Part shown: positions 18,252 to 27,954 of the stretch, piece by piece
How positions within the stretch are numbered: position 1 is the stretch's first letter
How the letters are laid out: each line of letters opens with the position of its first letter
Made by a program: the position numbers and the translations under genes
Notes under the pieces: model-generated
Told to the model about the DNA's origin: nothing
The model's input: only the letters and a program-made list of their open reading frames with translations
The model's database searches: none
Assembly (NCBI RefSeq): GCF_019317285.1
Contig: NZ_CP079218.1
Location: forward strand, 682,001 to 746,000
Direction: 5' to 3'
DNA length: 64,000 nucleotides
Source of the DNA: Pedobacter sp. D749
GTDB lineage: Bacteria; Bacteroidota; Bacteroidia; Sphingobacteriales; Sphingobacteriaceae

Positions 18252-19190
18252 TTAAACCAGTTTCATTTCAGCCAGTACACTATTCATATTTCTTACTGCA
18301 TCGGCACTTTTATTAAATGAGGCCTGCTCATCTTCTGTTAGTTTAAAATCAATAATTTTTTCCCAGCCGCTACGGCCAATAATTACCGGCACACCTAAGC
18401 AGATATCTTGTTGTCCGTATTCTCCTTCAAGCGAAACGCAACAGGTGAACAATTTTTTCTCATCACGTAAAATGGCTTCAACCAATGCGGCACCTGCAGC
18501 ACCAGGTGCATACCATGCCGAAGTTCCGATTAAACCCGTTAAAGTAGCACCGCCAACCATAGTATCAGCAGCAACTTTATCGAGCGTAGCTTTATCCAAC
18601 AAATTGCTTACCGGTAAACTTTGGTAAGTGGCTAAACGGGTTAGCGGGATCATGGTGGTATCGCCGTGACCGCCAATTACAAAACCCTGTAAATCGTTCG
18701 GGTTGCAACTTAAAGCCTGGGATAAATAGAACTTGAAACGTGAACTATCTAAAGTTCCGCCCATACCAATAATACGATGTTTAGGTAAACCTAACGATTT
18801 TAAGGCGAGATAAGTCATGGTATCCATCGGATTACTGATCACGATAAAGATCGCCTCTGGAGAGAATTTTAAAATATTTTCGGCAACGCCTTTAACAATA
18901 CCCGCATTAATGCCGATCAGCTCTTCGCGGGTCATTCCTGGTTTACGTGGCAAACCCGAAGTAATAACTACCACATCAGAACCAGCGGTTTTGCTGTAAT
19001 CGGCAGTTACCCCTGTAATTTTCGTGTCGAAGCCCAAAAGGGTAGCAGTTTGCATCATGTCGATTGCTTTACCTTCGGCAAAACCTTCTTTAATATCCAA
19101 TAAAATAAGTTCGTTCGCTAATTCTTTGCGGGCAATATTATCTGCACAAGTGGCACCAACTGCGCCTGCGCCAACAACCGTTACTTTCAT
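18252..19190 (-). CDS. mdh: Malate dehydrogenase
   Basis: 312 residues, of the LDH-like bacterial MDH type. Rossmann motif VVGAGAVGATCADN (residues 4-17) with Asp of LLDIKEG (about 32) for NAD; substrate Arg residues in SGLPRKPGMTREEL (about 78-91) and LDSSRFKFYLSQAL; catalytic His in VIGGHGDTTMIP (about 171-182). Oxidises malate to oxaloacetate in the TCA cycle. The Arg at the specificity loop (RKPGMTR) fits malate rather than lactate. Monocistronic. Confidence 0.94.
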   Translation of the reverse strand: MKVTVVGAGAVGATCADNIARKELANELILLDIKEGFAEGKAIDMMQTATLLGFDTKITGVTADYSKTAGSDVVVITSGLPRKPGMTREELIGINAGIVKGVAENILKFSPEAIFIVISNPMDTMTYLALKSLGLPKHRIIGMGGTLDSSRFKFYLSQALSCNPNDLQGFVIGGHGDTTMIPLTRLATYQSLPVSNLLDKATLDKVAADTMVGGATLTGLIGTSAWYAPGAAGAALVEAILRDEKKLFTCCVSLEGEYGQQDICLGVPVIIGRSGWEKIIDFKLTEDEQASFNKSADAVRNMNSVLAEMKLV

Positions 19191-19337
19191 ATATTTATAT
19201 TTTTAGTGGTTTGCTATCGTTAATCTCTATCGAAGGTAGAAATAAATATAAGGTTTAAAAACGCTTTTCAAAACTTTATAATTTAATCGCGGTTTACTTA
19301 GTAAATACAAAACAGCGATTTTTTGTTCTAACAAATT

Positions 19338-19790
19338 ATGGAAAACAAACCCATTTCTAATATCGATTACAAAGCCTTTGAGGGTAAATGGTATTCTTTA
19401 TATTCTATCCCCACCTTAATGGATAAACATTGGAAGCAAACCACCGAAACTTATACGTTGGCGGACGATGATCATTTTGATGTGTACACCACTTACCATA
19501 AAGATGGAAAACCAGAAGAAAAATCGATTACTTCAAAGCTATTTTTTGACGAGGAAAAAGCTAATGGTGACATGAAAGCCCAGTTTTTATGGCCTTTTAA
19601 GATTGGTTATTGGATTATAGAACTGGCTGATGATTATAGTTATGTAGTGGTTGGGCATCCCGATGAAAAATACCTCTTTATCATGGCCCGTGAACCTAAA
19701 ATGGAAGCCGATTTGTTGGTGCATATTATAGAACGATGCAGGCAGAAAGGATACGAGGTGAGTGAGTTGGTGAGCCAGGAGCACTTTTAA
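19338..19790 (+). CDS. Lipocalin-family protein (Blc-like, cytosolic form)
   Basis: 150 residues. Lipocalin signature FEGKWYSLYSIPT (Gly-x-Trp, residues about 14-26), then strands ending WIIELADDYSYVVVGHPDEKYLFIMAREPKM, the typical Blc C-terminal block, and a final helix. Blc proteins bind lysophospholipids and fatty acids. Unlike most bacterial Blc it has no lipoprotein signal, so it is predicted to stay in the cytoplasm unless the start is wrong; no upstream in-frame signal is seen. Confidence 0.8.
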   Translation: MENKPISNIDYKAFEGKWYSLYSIPTLMDKHWKQTTETYTLADDDHFDVYTTYHKDGKPEEKSITSKLFFDEEKANGDMKAQFLWPFKIGYWIIELADDYSYVVVGHPDEKYLFIMAREPKMEADLLVHIIERCRQKGYEVSELVSQEHF

Positions 19791-19916
19791 ACAGTTTTCA
19801 GTTGGAGGTTTCAGTTTCGCATTAATAAAATGTTTGTCATTCTGAGGGATAATTTATTGGATAAAAATCAATAGAAATGACAGTATTAATCTACGCGTAA
19901 AAATCTCTCTGGTTAC

Positions 19917-20000
19917 CGTCATTTCGAGCGGAGTGCAACGCAGTCGAGAAATCTAACTAAATAGATCTCTCCATTTCGCTGCGCTACAGTCGAGATGACG
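19917..20000. repeat. CGTCAT-ended palindromic element (GAGATCTATC class)
   Basis: Starts CGTCATTTCGAGCGGAGTGC, holds AATAGATCTCTCC, ends CAGTCGAGATGACG. Opposite orientation to the 18143 copy. Located after the lipocalin stop. Confidence 0.82.
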
Positions 20001-20104
20001 ATTTTTCTATTGGGGCTGTCAATGGCAGCACAGCGAAGAATCTAATAATCATTTTAATTTCTAAAGATTTAACAATTCGGTATGGAAAGCAATTGCAGCA
20101 GCAT

Positions 20105-20290
20105 CTAGGTTAATTCAGTCCCGCCACCGCTTCTGCCGATTGAAAAAATCGGCATCCCGCTACGGTCGGGTTTAGGTGGCGCCGACTGTGCTACTATCTG
20201 TTGTAAATAAACCCGATTGCAGTGAACATTCCGATCCTTCATCGGAATAAAACGAAAAGCGGGGCTGGAAACCGCCATGAAAAACCGAAC
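20105..20290. repeat. CCACCTAAACCCGA-type dispersed element
   Basis: Contains CCCGCCACCGCTT, TCGGGTTTAGGTGGCG (about 20166-20182) and AAACCCGATTGCAGTGAA (about 20208-20225), with CCGATnnnnCATCGG-like arms. Related stretches lie at 5365-5935, 21228-21372 and 47638-47986. Together with the 19917 element it fills the gap 19791-20372; no gene is supported. Confidence 0.6.
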
Positions 20291-20372
20291 CACTCATTTC
20301 CAAAAAATAAGAGGATAAAAAAAGGTCAAAATGATGATGAGTTCGGTACTAATGCTTTGAAAAGCCCTATCT

Positions 20373-21068
20373 TTAATTGGATGGTTTTGTAATTTTCTTG
20401 ATCTCGTCCAGCGTATATACTTTATAAACAAAACCAAATCGCCTGGTGTTCTCTTCAACTGTTGTATCGAAACCTGCCTTCTTACGTCTTTGGTTTACAT
20501 TTTTAGCATCTTTGATAGGGATAACATATTGGAAAAACTCCTTTTTACCTGTTTTGGAGTTAACAATCTGCAGAGAATAAACTTGTGTGCCATAAATCTG
20601 TTCCTTCCCTTCATTGCTTAGTTTTCTATCCAGCATCATGGCGGCATATTTAAAAGGTAATTCCCCACTTTTGCCCGCTTTTTCAATCAGCGGGTAATAT
20701 TTTGGAATATTGCCAGGATTATGCTGTATTACATAAAACACTGTGGTATTTGCTGGCTCGCCAACAAGTGTTTTTCCGGGATAACCATATTTTGCAACAA
20801 TGGCTTCAACTTTTTTAAGGTGAATGGAATCTATTTCCTTCATTATCATCCATTGACTTTTTTGAAGTACCTCTTTCGAAGAATTAAATAATGCTGCAAT
20901 AGTGTCTTTGCTTTTTTCAGAGGTTTCTGTGTCTCCAAATTCTCTAATACCTTGATCAAGTTGTAAAATAGAATCGAGTTGCTTTTTTAATTCTATATTA
21001 ATCTGCTTTTGCGCAGATGCCATTGAGATGGTTCCAAAGATGAAGATAGAGAGTAAAATGAATTTCAT
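20373..21068 (-). CDS. Secreted protein of unknown function (possibly DUF6624)
   Basis: 231 residues from the chosen start. A signal peptide (MKFILLSIFIFGTISMASA) begins at 21068; an ATG 15 bp upstream at 21083 is in frame but would put MPTYA before it. The body is helical then mixed; GYPGKTLVGEPANTTVFYVIQHNPGNIPKYYPLI-like region (residues about 94-127) is reminiscent of DUF6624 proteins, from memory only. Near the C-terminus RRKKAGFDTTVEENTRRFG is conserved-looking. Function unknown. Confidence 0.7.
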   Translation of the reverse strand: MKFILLSIFIFGTISMASAQKQINIELKKQLDSILQLDQGIREFGDTETSEKSKDTIAALFNSSKEVLQKSQWMIMKEIDSIHLKKVEAIVAKYGYPGKTLVGEPANTTVFYVIQHNPGNIPKYYPLIEKAGKSGELPFKYAAMMLDRKLSNEGKEQIYGTQVYSLQIVNSKTGKKEFFQYVIPIKDAKNVNQRRKKAGFDTTVEENTRRFGFVYKVYTLDEIKKITKPSN

Positions 21069-21227
21069 GGCGTATGTTGGCAATTTTGACTTTTAGTATA
21101 TTCCTAAAATAATAGTTTTTTGATTGATATCTTTCTTGTTAAGCAAGTTTAACTTAATTTAACAAGCCGCTGGCATATCTTCCTCATTAAAAATGTTAAA
21201 TACAAGATTAATTAACGCCCCCACTTA

Positions 21228-21372
21228 GATGCATTCAGGTGACTTAGGTGGTCAATATTATTTAGAAAAGACGGGTTCGGTGCTTTTAGGTTATGAAAGT
21301 CCCGCTATCCGCTTCAAAGCCTTGGCTCGTTCCTCACCTGCGGGTTTTACGCTGCTATCGGGTTTATTAAAC
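21228..21372. repeat. CCACCTAAACCCGA-type element, inverted form
   Basis: Carries TCAGGTGACTTAGGTGG, then CCCGCTATCCGCTTCAAAG and CTGCTATCGGGTTTATT. Similar TTCAGGTG...TTAGGTG sequence recurs at about 53838-53878. Confidence 0.5.
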
Positions 21373-21395
21373 AAAAGTCAGTTGTTTTAACATCC

Positions 21396-21458
21396 AGACC
21401 TCTCAAGGTTTTCAAAACCTGCGAGGTTTATTGCCTAATCCTCGTTTGCAAACGAGGA
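21396..21458. repeat. Two adjacent short palindromes upstream of dnaE
   Basis: First, an AGACCT...AAAACCTGCGAGGTTT inverted repeat (21396-21430), a degenerate relative of the terminator hairpin at 32125. Second, a perfect 20-bp palindrome, TCCTCGTTTG with its complement (21439-21458). The rest of the 21084-21622 gap has no recognisable feature. Confidence 0.6.
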
Positions 21459-21622
21459 CTATTTTAAGTTCTGTGTACATACTTTTGCATTGCAATAACG
21501 GAATATGTTTTCTTCTTTTCCACCACATTTTGTTGATAAAACGATGACAGCATCAACCCTCAAATTCCCTATTTTTGAAGAACCGTTATTATTCTACAAC
21601 GGTTAATTCTTTGCCGCACAAT

Positions 21623-24600
21623 ATGTACTTAATTTTTGATACTGAAACCACGGGTTTGCCCCGCAATTACAATGCACCGATTACCGATACGGATAACTGG
21701 CCGCGTTGTATACAAATTGCCTGGCAATTGCACGACGAGATGGGGAGATTGGTTGAACATCAGGATTATCTGGTTAAACCAGAGGGATTTAATATCCCGT
21801 ATGATGCCGAACGGATCCATGGAATCTCTACTGAACTGGCAGCCGAACAAGGTATCGGATTCGACGAAATGCTGGCCAAGTTTAACGAAGTTTTAAACAA
21901 AGCCAAATTTGTTGTAGGCCAGAATGTTGGCTTTGATGTGAACATTATGGGTTGCGAATTTCACCGTTTTGGTGTAGCCAACCGCCTGGCCGAAATGCCT
22001 GTTTTAGATACTTGTACAGAAGTTACCGCGCAGCTTTTACAATTGCCTGGAGGTAGGGGAGGTAAATTTAAACTGCCAACTTTAACTGAGCTGCACGCTT
22101 ATTTGTTTGGTGCTCCTTTTAACGAAGCCCACAATGCTACTGCCGATGTGGAGGCAACCACGCGTTGTTTCCTGGAGCTGGTAAAAAGAGAGGTTTTCAA
22201 AAAAGAAGAACTGCTTGTTGATGTTGAATATTTCCCGCGTTTCAGGGAAGTAAATCCTGGCACTATTGAAGGTGTTGGTTTAAAACACATCAACCTAAAA
22301 GCTGCATCTGATGAAATCCGCAAACGCCAGCAAAAAACGGAAGGCAGCGGAATTTCTAAACAAACGCTGGCAGGTAATAAACAAGAACTTGCGGCGGCCA
22401 CTTTTGTGCATTTGCATAACCACACCCAGTTTTCGGTTTTGCAAAGTACCATCAGTATCCCCGATCTGGTAAAAGCGGCAGCTGCACAAAAAATGCCTGC
22501 GGTAGCCATGACCGATCATGCGAATATGATGGGGGCTTTCCACTTTGTTAACAATGTTTTAAACCATAACAAAGCTGCCGAAGCTAAAAACGCAGCCGCT
22601 ATTGAAGCGGGCGAGCGCCCAACTGAAGTAGTAATGACGCCTATTGTTGGGGTAGAATTTTTTGTTTGTAATAATCATTTAGACCGCACAGCAAAAGACA
22701 ACGGTTACCAGATGGTATTGTTGGCGAAGAACAAAAAAGGCTATCATAATTTAGCTAAAATGTCGTCTATTGCCTATACCAAAGGTTTTTATTACGTTCC
22801 GCGTATCGATAGGCAGGTAATTGAACAGTACAAAGAAGATATTATTGTGCTTTCGGGAAACCTTTCGGGAGAGATTTCGAATAAAATATTAAACCTCGGC
22901 GAAAATCAGGCAGAAGAGGCTTTACTTTGGTGGAAAGCTCAATTTGGTGATGATTTTTACGTAGAGGTAATGCGCCACAACCAGGAAGATGAAGATCGTG
23001 TAAACGAAACTTTAATTGCCCTGGCCAATAAACATGCGGTTAAACTTGTAGCCACCAATAATACCTATTACATTAATAAAAAGGATGCCAACGCCCACGA
23101 TATTTTACTTTGTGTAAAAGACGGTGAAAAACAGGCTACGCCGATTGGTCGAGGTCGCGGTTACCGTTATGGATTGCCAAACCAGGAATACTATTTCAAA
23201 TCGGGCGATGAAATGAAGGCGCTTTTTGCCGACCTGCCCGAGGCGATCCTGAATATTCAGGAAATTCTTGATAAAATTGAAATTTACAAACTTGCCCGCG
23301 AGGTACTCTTACCGAAATTCGATATTCCTGAAGAATTTTTGGTTGCCGAGGATGAAGCCGATGGTGGAAAGCGCGGGGAGAATAAATTTTTACGCCATCT
23401 CACTTACGAGGGTGCCAAAAAACGTTATGGTACGTTAACCCCCGAAGTAACCGAACGTTTAGATTTTGAATTACAAACCATTGAAAAAACAGGTTATCCG
23501 GGTTATTTCCTGATCGTACAGGATTTTATTGCTGAAGCCCGCCGGAGAGACGTTTCTGTAGGTCCTGGGCGTGGTTCTGCTGCCGGTTCGGTGGTTGCCT
23601 ACTGCCTGTGGATTACCAATATCGATCCGATTAAGTATGATCTCCTTTTTGAGCGTTTCTTAAATCCCGATCGTGTATCCATGCCCGATATCGATATCGA
23701 TTTTGATGACGAGGGCCGGGGCCGCGTAATGGAATACGTAATCAATAAATACGGTTCCAGCCAGGTAGCGCAGATTATTACCTACGGAACCATGGCAGCA
23801 AAATCTTCTATCCGGGATACTGCCCGTGTATTGGATCTGCCACTTTTCGAGGCCGATAAAATTGCCAAGCTAATTCCGAATATGAAGCTGGCCAAAATCT
23901 TTACCCTTGATGAAAAGAGCTTAAAAGATGCTTTGCGCCCGGATGAATATGAACGTGTAGTAGAATTAAAAAACTTAGGCAGTTTAAAAGATTTAAGTGC
24001 CGAAACCATACAACAGGCACAAATTTTAGAAGGATCGTTAAGAAATACGGGTATCCATGCCTGCGGAGTAATTATTACACCGAGCGATATTACCAATTTC
24101 GTTCCCGTATCCGTAGCCAAAGATTCTGATCTATATGTTACCCAATTTGATAACTCCGTTGTAGAAAGCGCAGGTTTACTAAAAATGGACTTCCTGGGGT
24201 TAAAAACCTTAACCCTGATTAAGGATACTGTAAAACTGGTAAAGAAACGACATGGCATCGACCTTAATCCGGATGATTTCCCGATTGATGATGTAATGAC
24301 TTACGAGCTTTTCCAGCGTGGCGAAACCATCGGTATCTTCCAGTACGAGAGTCCGGGTATGCAGAAGTACATGAAAGAGCTTAAGCCAACGGTTTTCGAC
24401 GATTTAATTGCGATGAACGCACTATATCGCCCGGGACCGATGGAGTATATTCCAAGTTTCGTTCGCCGTAAAAATGGTGAAGAGGAAATTAAGTACGATT
24501 TGGATGCCTGCGAAGAGTATTTGAAAGAAACCTACGGGATTACGGTTTACCAGGAACAGGTAATGCTTTTATCGCAGAAACTGGCCGGATTTACAAAAGG

Positions 24601-26056
24601 TGAGGCCGACGTACTGCGTAAGGCGATGGGTAAGAAACAGAAAGACGTTCTGGATAAAATGAAACCAAAATTTGTGAAACAAGCGGCCGAAAAAGGTCAT
24701 GATGCCACAACTTTAGAAAAAATATGGAAAGATTGGGAAGCATTTGCATCCTACGCTTTCAACAAATCGCACTCTACCTGTTATGCATGGATTGCCTATC
24801 AAACGGCCTACTTAAAAGCACATTATCCTGCTGAATATATGGCTGCGGTACTTTCCAATAACATGAGTGATATTAAACAGGTGGCTTTCTTTATGGAAGA
24901 ATGTCGCCAGATGAGTGTTACCGTATTAGGTCCGGATGTTAATGAATCTGATCTTAAATTTTCGGTTAATGCCAAAGGCGAAGTTCGTTTTGGAATGTCG
25001 GCAGTAAAAGGTGTAGGTGAAAAAGCGGTAGAAAGTATTATTGAAGAAAGACTGGCAAATGGGCCTTACAATACTGTGTACGATTTTGCTAAGCGCTCTA
25101 ATACCCGGATTGTAAATAAAAAGGCTTACGAGAGTTTTGTATACAGTGGGGCCTTCGATGCATTTGGCGGACACCGGGCGCAGTATTTTTATATCGGCCC
25201 TAATGATAAAATGAATGGCATTGAAAAGATTATTAAATATGCCAACGATTTTCAGAACAATGAAAGCACTTCGCAGGCTTCGCTTTTCGGTGGATCAAAA
25301 GCTGATCTGATTTTAGAGCCAAGTTTGCCTGTTTCTCCGGAGTGGGCTTTAATGGACAGGTTGAAATATGAAAAAGATGCGATCGGGATTTTCCTTTCCG
25401 GTCACCCGTTGGATAACTATAAACTCGAACTCGATAAATTCTGCACCCATGGCGTTAGGCAGCTTAGTATCATTAACAAGGTACGCATGGGCGATAACAA
25501 TGAAGAGGTTCTGGCCGAATTCGAAAAACTTAAAAACCGTGAGCTTTGCGTAGGTGGCTTAGTGGTAGTGGCATCGCAACGCATTACCAAAACCGGTAAG
25601 CCTTTCGGAACTTTTGTTTTCGAAGACTATGAAGACGCCAGCGAAATGGCCTTGTTTGGTGAAGATTTTCTAAAATTTAAATCGTTTTTAACCGAAGGGT
25701 ATTTCCTGCAAATCAGGGGAAGAGTAGGCGAACGTTTTGGAAAAGCAGGCGATTGGGAGTTTAAAATTACTGCAATCAACCTGATGTCCGAATTGCGGGA
25801 TAAATTAGCGAAGAGTTTAACGATCCAGGTACCTATTGAGCGGGTTAACGATCAGTTAATGCGGGAAATTGAGGCGATATTAGCAGACAATAAGGCAAAC
25901 TCCGAACAACAGAACTGCCAACTTAACTTCGCTGTTTTTGATAGCGAAAAGCAGATTATGCTCGATTTACCTTCGAAAAATTTAAAAATAAACCCCAACA
26001 ACAAGTTCTTAGAACAATTGATGGGAATGAATGTTGTAAATTACAAGCTGAACTAG
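21623..26056 (+). CDS. dnaE: DNA polymerase III alpha subunit with N-terminal exonuclease domain
   Basis: 1477 residues from the chosen start MYLIFDTETTGLPR; an in-frame ATG at 21575 would add 16 residues before the exonuclease motif. Order: DEDDh exonuclease (DTETTG, Asp6/Glu8; VGQNVGFD; HNATADVEA, about 170-178); linker; PHP domain (HLHNHTQFS, about 263); polymerase palm with GPGRGSAAGSVVAYCL and catalytic PDIDIDFDD; fingers with YRPGPMEYIP and EQVMLLSQKLAGFTKGEADVLRKAMGKK; helix-hairpin-helix (VKGVGEKAVESI); OB fold near 1300. It is the replicative polymerase, carrying its own proofreading domain, unlike E. coli DnaE, which uses separate DnaQ. It differs from Firmicutes PolC because the exonuclease precedes PHP. 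Confidence 0.93.
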   Translation: MYLIFDTETTGLPRNYNAPITDTDNWPRCIQIAWQLHDEMGRLVEHQDYLVKPEGFNIPYDAERIHGISTELAAEQGIGFDEMLAKFNEVLNKAKFVVGQNVGFDVNIMGCEFHRFGVANRLAEMPVLDTCTEVTAQLLQLPGGRGGKFKLPTLTELHAYLFGAPFNEAHNATADVEATTRCFLELVKREVFKKEELLVDVEYFPRFREVNPGTIEGVGLKHINLKAASDEIRKRQQKTEGSGISKQTLAGNKQELAAATFVHLHNHTQFSVLQSTISIPDLVKAAAAQKMPAVAMTDHANMMGAFHFVNNVLNHNKAAEAKNAAAIEAGERPTEVVMTPIVGVEFFVCNNHLDRTAKDNGYQMVLLAKNKKGYHNLAKMSSIAYTKGFYYVPRIDRQVIEQYKEDIIVLSGNLSGEISNKILNLGENQAEEALLWWKAQFGDDFYVEVMRHNQEDEDRVNETLIALANKHAVKLVATNNTYYINKKDANAHDILLCVKDGEKQATPIGRGRGYRYGLPNQEYYFKSGDEMKALFADLPEAILNIQEILDKIEIYKLAREVLLPKFDIPEEFLVAEDEADGGKRGENKFLRHLTYEGAKKRYGTLTPEVTERLDFELQTIEKTGYPGYFLIVQDFIAEARRRDVSVGPGRGSAAGSVVAYCLWITNIDPIKYDLLFERFLNPDRVSMPDIDIDFDDEGRGRVMEYVINKYGSSQVAQIITYGTMAAKSSIRDTARVLDLPLFEADKIAKLIPNMKLAKIFTLDEKSLKDALRPDEYERVVELKNLGSLKDLSAETIQQAQILEGSLRNTGIHACGVIITPSDITNFVPVSVAKDSDLYVTQFDNSVVESAGLLKMDFLGLKTLTLIKDTVKLVKKRHGIDLNPDDFPIDDVMTYELFQRGETIGIFQYESPGMQKYMKELKPTVFDDLIAMNALYRPGPMEYIPSFVRRKNGEEEIKYDLDACEEYLKETYGITVYQEQVMLLSQKLAGFTKGEADVLRKAMGKKQKDVLDKMKPKFVKQAAEKGHDATTLEKIWKDWEAFASYAFNKSHSTCYAWIAYQTAYLKAHYPAEYMAAVLSNNMSDIKQVAFFMEECRQMSVTVLGPDVNESDLKFSVNAKGEVRFGMSAVKGVGEKAVESIIEERLANGPYNTVYDFAKRSNTRIVNKKAYESFVYSGAFDAFGGHRAQYFYIGPNDKMNGIEKIIKYANDFQNNESTSQASLFGGSKADLILEPSLPVSPEWALMDRLKYEKDAIGIFLSGHPLDNYKLELDKFCTHGVRQLSIINKVRMGDNNEEVLAEFEKLKNRELCVGGLVVVASQRITKTGKPFGTFVFEDYEDASEMALFGEDFLKFKSFLTEGYFLQIRGRVGERFGKAGDWEFKITAINLMSELRDKLAKSLTIQVPIERVNDQLMREIEAILADNKANSEQQNCQLNFAVFDSEKQIMLDLPSKNLKINPNNKFLEQLMGMNVVNYKLN

Positions 26057-26140
26057 CGTTTGGTGTTTGGCGCTTGGCGTTTTGGGTTTATCGAACGCCT
26101 AGCGCTGTCCGCTTGGCGCTCACCGCTTTTACCAAAATAA

Positions 26141-26153
26141 TGTCAAATTGACA
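26141..26153. promoter_or_regulatory. Palindrome upstream of trxA
   Basis: TGTCAAATTGACA is a perfect 6+1+6 palindrome ending 32 bp before the -7 box of trxA, a position where an activator could bind. The protein is unknown. Confidence 0.35.
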
Positions 26154-26185
26154 TTACAGATGTTATGGCATTACAATTGAATACA

Positions 26186-26193
26186 TATATTTG
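26186..26193 (+). promoter_or_regulatory. Predicted -7 box of trxA
   Basis: TATATTTG fits TAnnTTTG exactly, 18 bp before the ATG at 26212. It overlaps an in-frame TTG at 26191, which argues against that TTG being the start. Confidence 0.55.
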
Positions 26194-26211
26194 AACATAA
26201 AAAAAATAATT

Positions 26212-26532
26212 ATGGCATTAGAAATCACAGATGCAAACTTCGAGGAGCTTGTATTAAAATCAGATAAACCCGTATTAGTAGATTTTTGGGCAGAATGGTG
26301 TGGCCCTTGTCGCATGGTTGGTCCGGTAGTAGAAGAAATCGCAAAAGAATATGATGGTAGAGCGGTAGTTGGAAAAGTAAACGTTGATAACAATCCTCAA
26401 ATTTCAATGCAGTTTGGTATCCGTAACATCCCGGCTTTATTATACTTTAAAGATGGTCAGGTTGTAGATAAACAAGTTGGTGCTGTTCCAAAATCAGTAT
26501 TGGCTGAGAAATTAAATAAACAGATCGCTTAA
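26212..26532 (+). CDS. trxA: Thioredoxin
   Basis: 106 residues from ATG at 26212. Active site WAEWCGPC (Cys at about 28 and 31) with cis-Pro in RNIPALLYF (about 72), single thioredoxin domain, no signal peptide: a cytosolic protein-disulfide reductase fed by thioredoxin reductase. An in-frame TTG at 26191 would add MNIKKII but lies inside the -7 promoter box. Followed by a strong terminator; monocistronic. Confidence 0.94.
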   Translation: MALEITDANFEELVLKSDKPVLVDFWAEWCGPCRMVGPVVEEIAKEYDGRAVVGKVNVDNNPQISMQFGIRNIPALLYFKDGQVVDKQVGAVPKSVLAEKLNKQIA

Positions 26533-26566
26533 GTGAGGTAAATTCAAAACCAATACTTAATATATT

Positions 26567-26607
26567 AAAAAACCTCGGAATCAATCATATTGGTTCCGAG
26601 GTTTTTT
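26567..26607 (+). terminator. Intrinsic terminator of trxA
   Basis: AAAAAACCTCGGAA pairs with TTCCGAGGTTTTTT around an inner CAAT/ATTG stem. A symmetric A/T flank makes it usable in both directions. Confidence 0.9.
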
Positions 26608-26665
26608 ATTTAATAGCTGACTGAGATAGTTACAATCACTGAATATCTATCGTGCTGCTACCTGA

Positions 26666-27946
26666 TCACACCAGTTCTTTTTCCCGATGCTGGATTTTTT
26701 TTGCCAGATCGGAAGTAAGTGATTCAGGTTGTTTTTCTTTTTTTACAGTTTTCTTCTTTTTGAATTTGCGTCCATACCACACTAAAAATCCGGTTATTGG
26801 AAGGCTCGCACCAATAAGCGTAACTAAGAACGCCAATACTTTACCTGGAAAACCTAAAATACTGCCTACATGGATATCATAGTTCATTTTACGTAGTTTT
26901 TCACTGGCTGATGCCTTTTCATAAGGAACAGAATAAGGATCTAAACGTTTAATTTGTTGAAGCGAATGCTGATCAAAACTATAACTTGCTCTATTATAAA
27001 ACTGACCCTTACTCGGGTAAACTGAAATATCGATTACTGCTTTCGCATTTGAAGTATCGGGAAAGCTGTAATAAAATCCCATAGATTTAGGATTTTCCTT
27101 AATCACAATAGCCCATGCGGCATCAATAGCTTTCGAAGGCGTATAATGTTTTCCTTTTTGTAAGGAATCTGATTCTATTTTTTTGAATTCCGATAATTTT
27201 TCTCCTCCGGAAGATACCCAATAAAGGCCTTCGCTATACCATTTAATGCCGTAAACCATACCCGTAAGCGCAATTGCAGCAAGAAACAACAAAGCGTAGA
27301 AGCCCAGTACATTGTGTAAATCTAAATTTAGCCTTTTGAAGGAAGCTCCCCATTTAATTTTAAAACTTTTGTCGCGGGTTGATTTATTCCATTTTTTAGG
27401 GTACCACCAAATTAATCCGGTAATGAGTAATACCACAAAAATCAATGTGCCATAGTTAACAATTGGCCTGCCGATTTTTGGAGACATCCACAGGAAACGA
27501 TGGCCGTTTAATATGAATCTGAAAAAATCAGTTTCTCCCTTTTGATGTACGGTTTTGCTAATCACCTCGCCGGTATAAGGATTGATTTTTAAAACGGTGT
27601 TTCCGCTGCGACGGTCGGTGGTGCCGGCCTTGCGTAAACTTAACGTAATTGCTGTTCCCTGTTGGTAGTTGGCATAGGATGGAACCAATTTGGGGCTAGC
27701 TTTTGCAGCAATTGCAGTGAGCTGGCCAGGTGAAAGTACTGGTTTGTTTTGCCATTTAACTTGTGTTTTTGGCTCGAGCAAACCAGTAATTTCTTCATTA
27801 AATACCCAAATACAGCCAGTTATACATACAATCAAAACGATTACGCCAGAGGCTAAACCTAACCATAAATGAAGCCAGTTATTAATTCTTTTAAATAACG
27901 TATCCTTTGACTTTTTCTTAGTTGCTGCTTGTTTGGTCGTATTCAT
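26666..27946 (-). CDS. PepSY-associated membrane protein (PiuB-like)
   Basis: 426 residues. N-terminal membrane helix (LGLASGVIVLIVCITGCIWVFNE, about 32-54), a periplasmic PepSY-like part with YTGEVISK, then membrane segments at about 165-185, 218-240 and 375-395. Conserved HNVLGFYALLFLAAIALTGM and HRFLWM have His residues that may ligand haem or iron. Homologues sit beside siderophore receptors and are thought to reduce or release iron in the periplasm. The TonB receptor gene ends 8 bp upstream, so this is the second gene of an operon. Confidence 0.85.
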   Translation of the reverse strand: MNTTKQAATKKKSKDTLFKRINNWLHLWLGLASGVIVLIVCITGCIWVFNEEITGLLEPKTQVKWQNKPVLSPGQLTAIAAKASPKLVPSYANYQQGTAITLSLRKAGTTDRRSGNTVLKINPYTGEVISKTVHQKGETDFFRFILNGHRFLWMSPKIGRPIVNYGTLIFVVLLITGLIWWYPKKWNKSTRDKSFKIKWGASFKRLNLDLHNVLGFYALLFLAAIALTGMVYGIKWYSEGLYWVSSGGEKLSEFKKIESDSLQKGKHYTPSKAIDAAWAIVIKENPKSMGFYYSFPDTSNAKAVIDISVYPSKGQFYNRASYSFDQHSLQQIKRLDPYSVPYEKASASEKLRKMNYDIHVGSILGFPGKVLAFLVTLIGASLPITGFLVWYGRKFKKKKTVKKEKQPESLTSDLAKKIQHREKELV

Positions 27947-27954
27947 TTTTTAGC

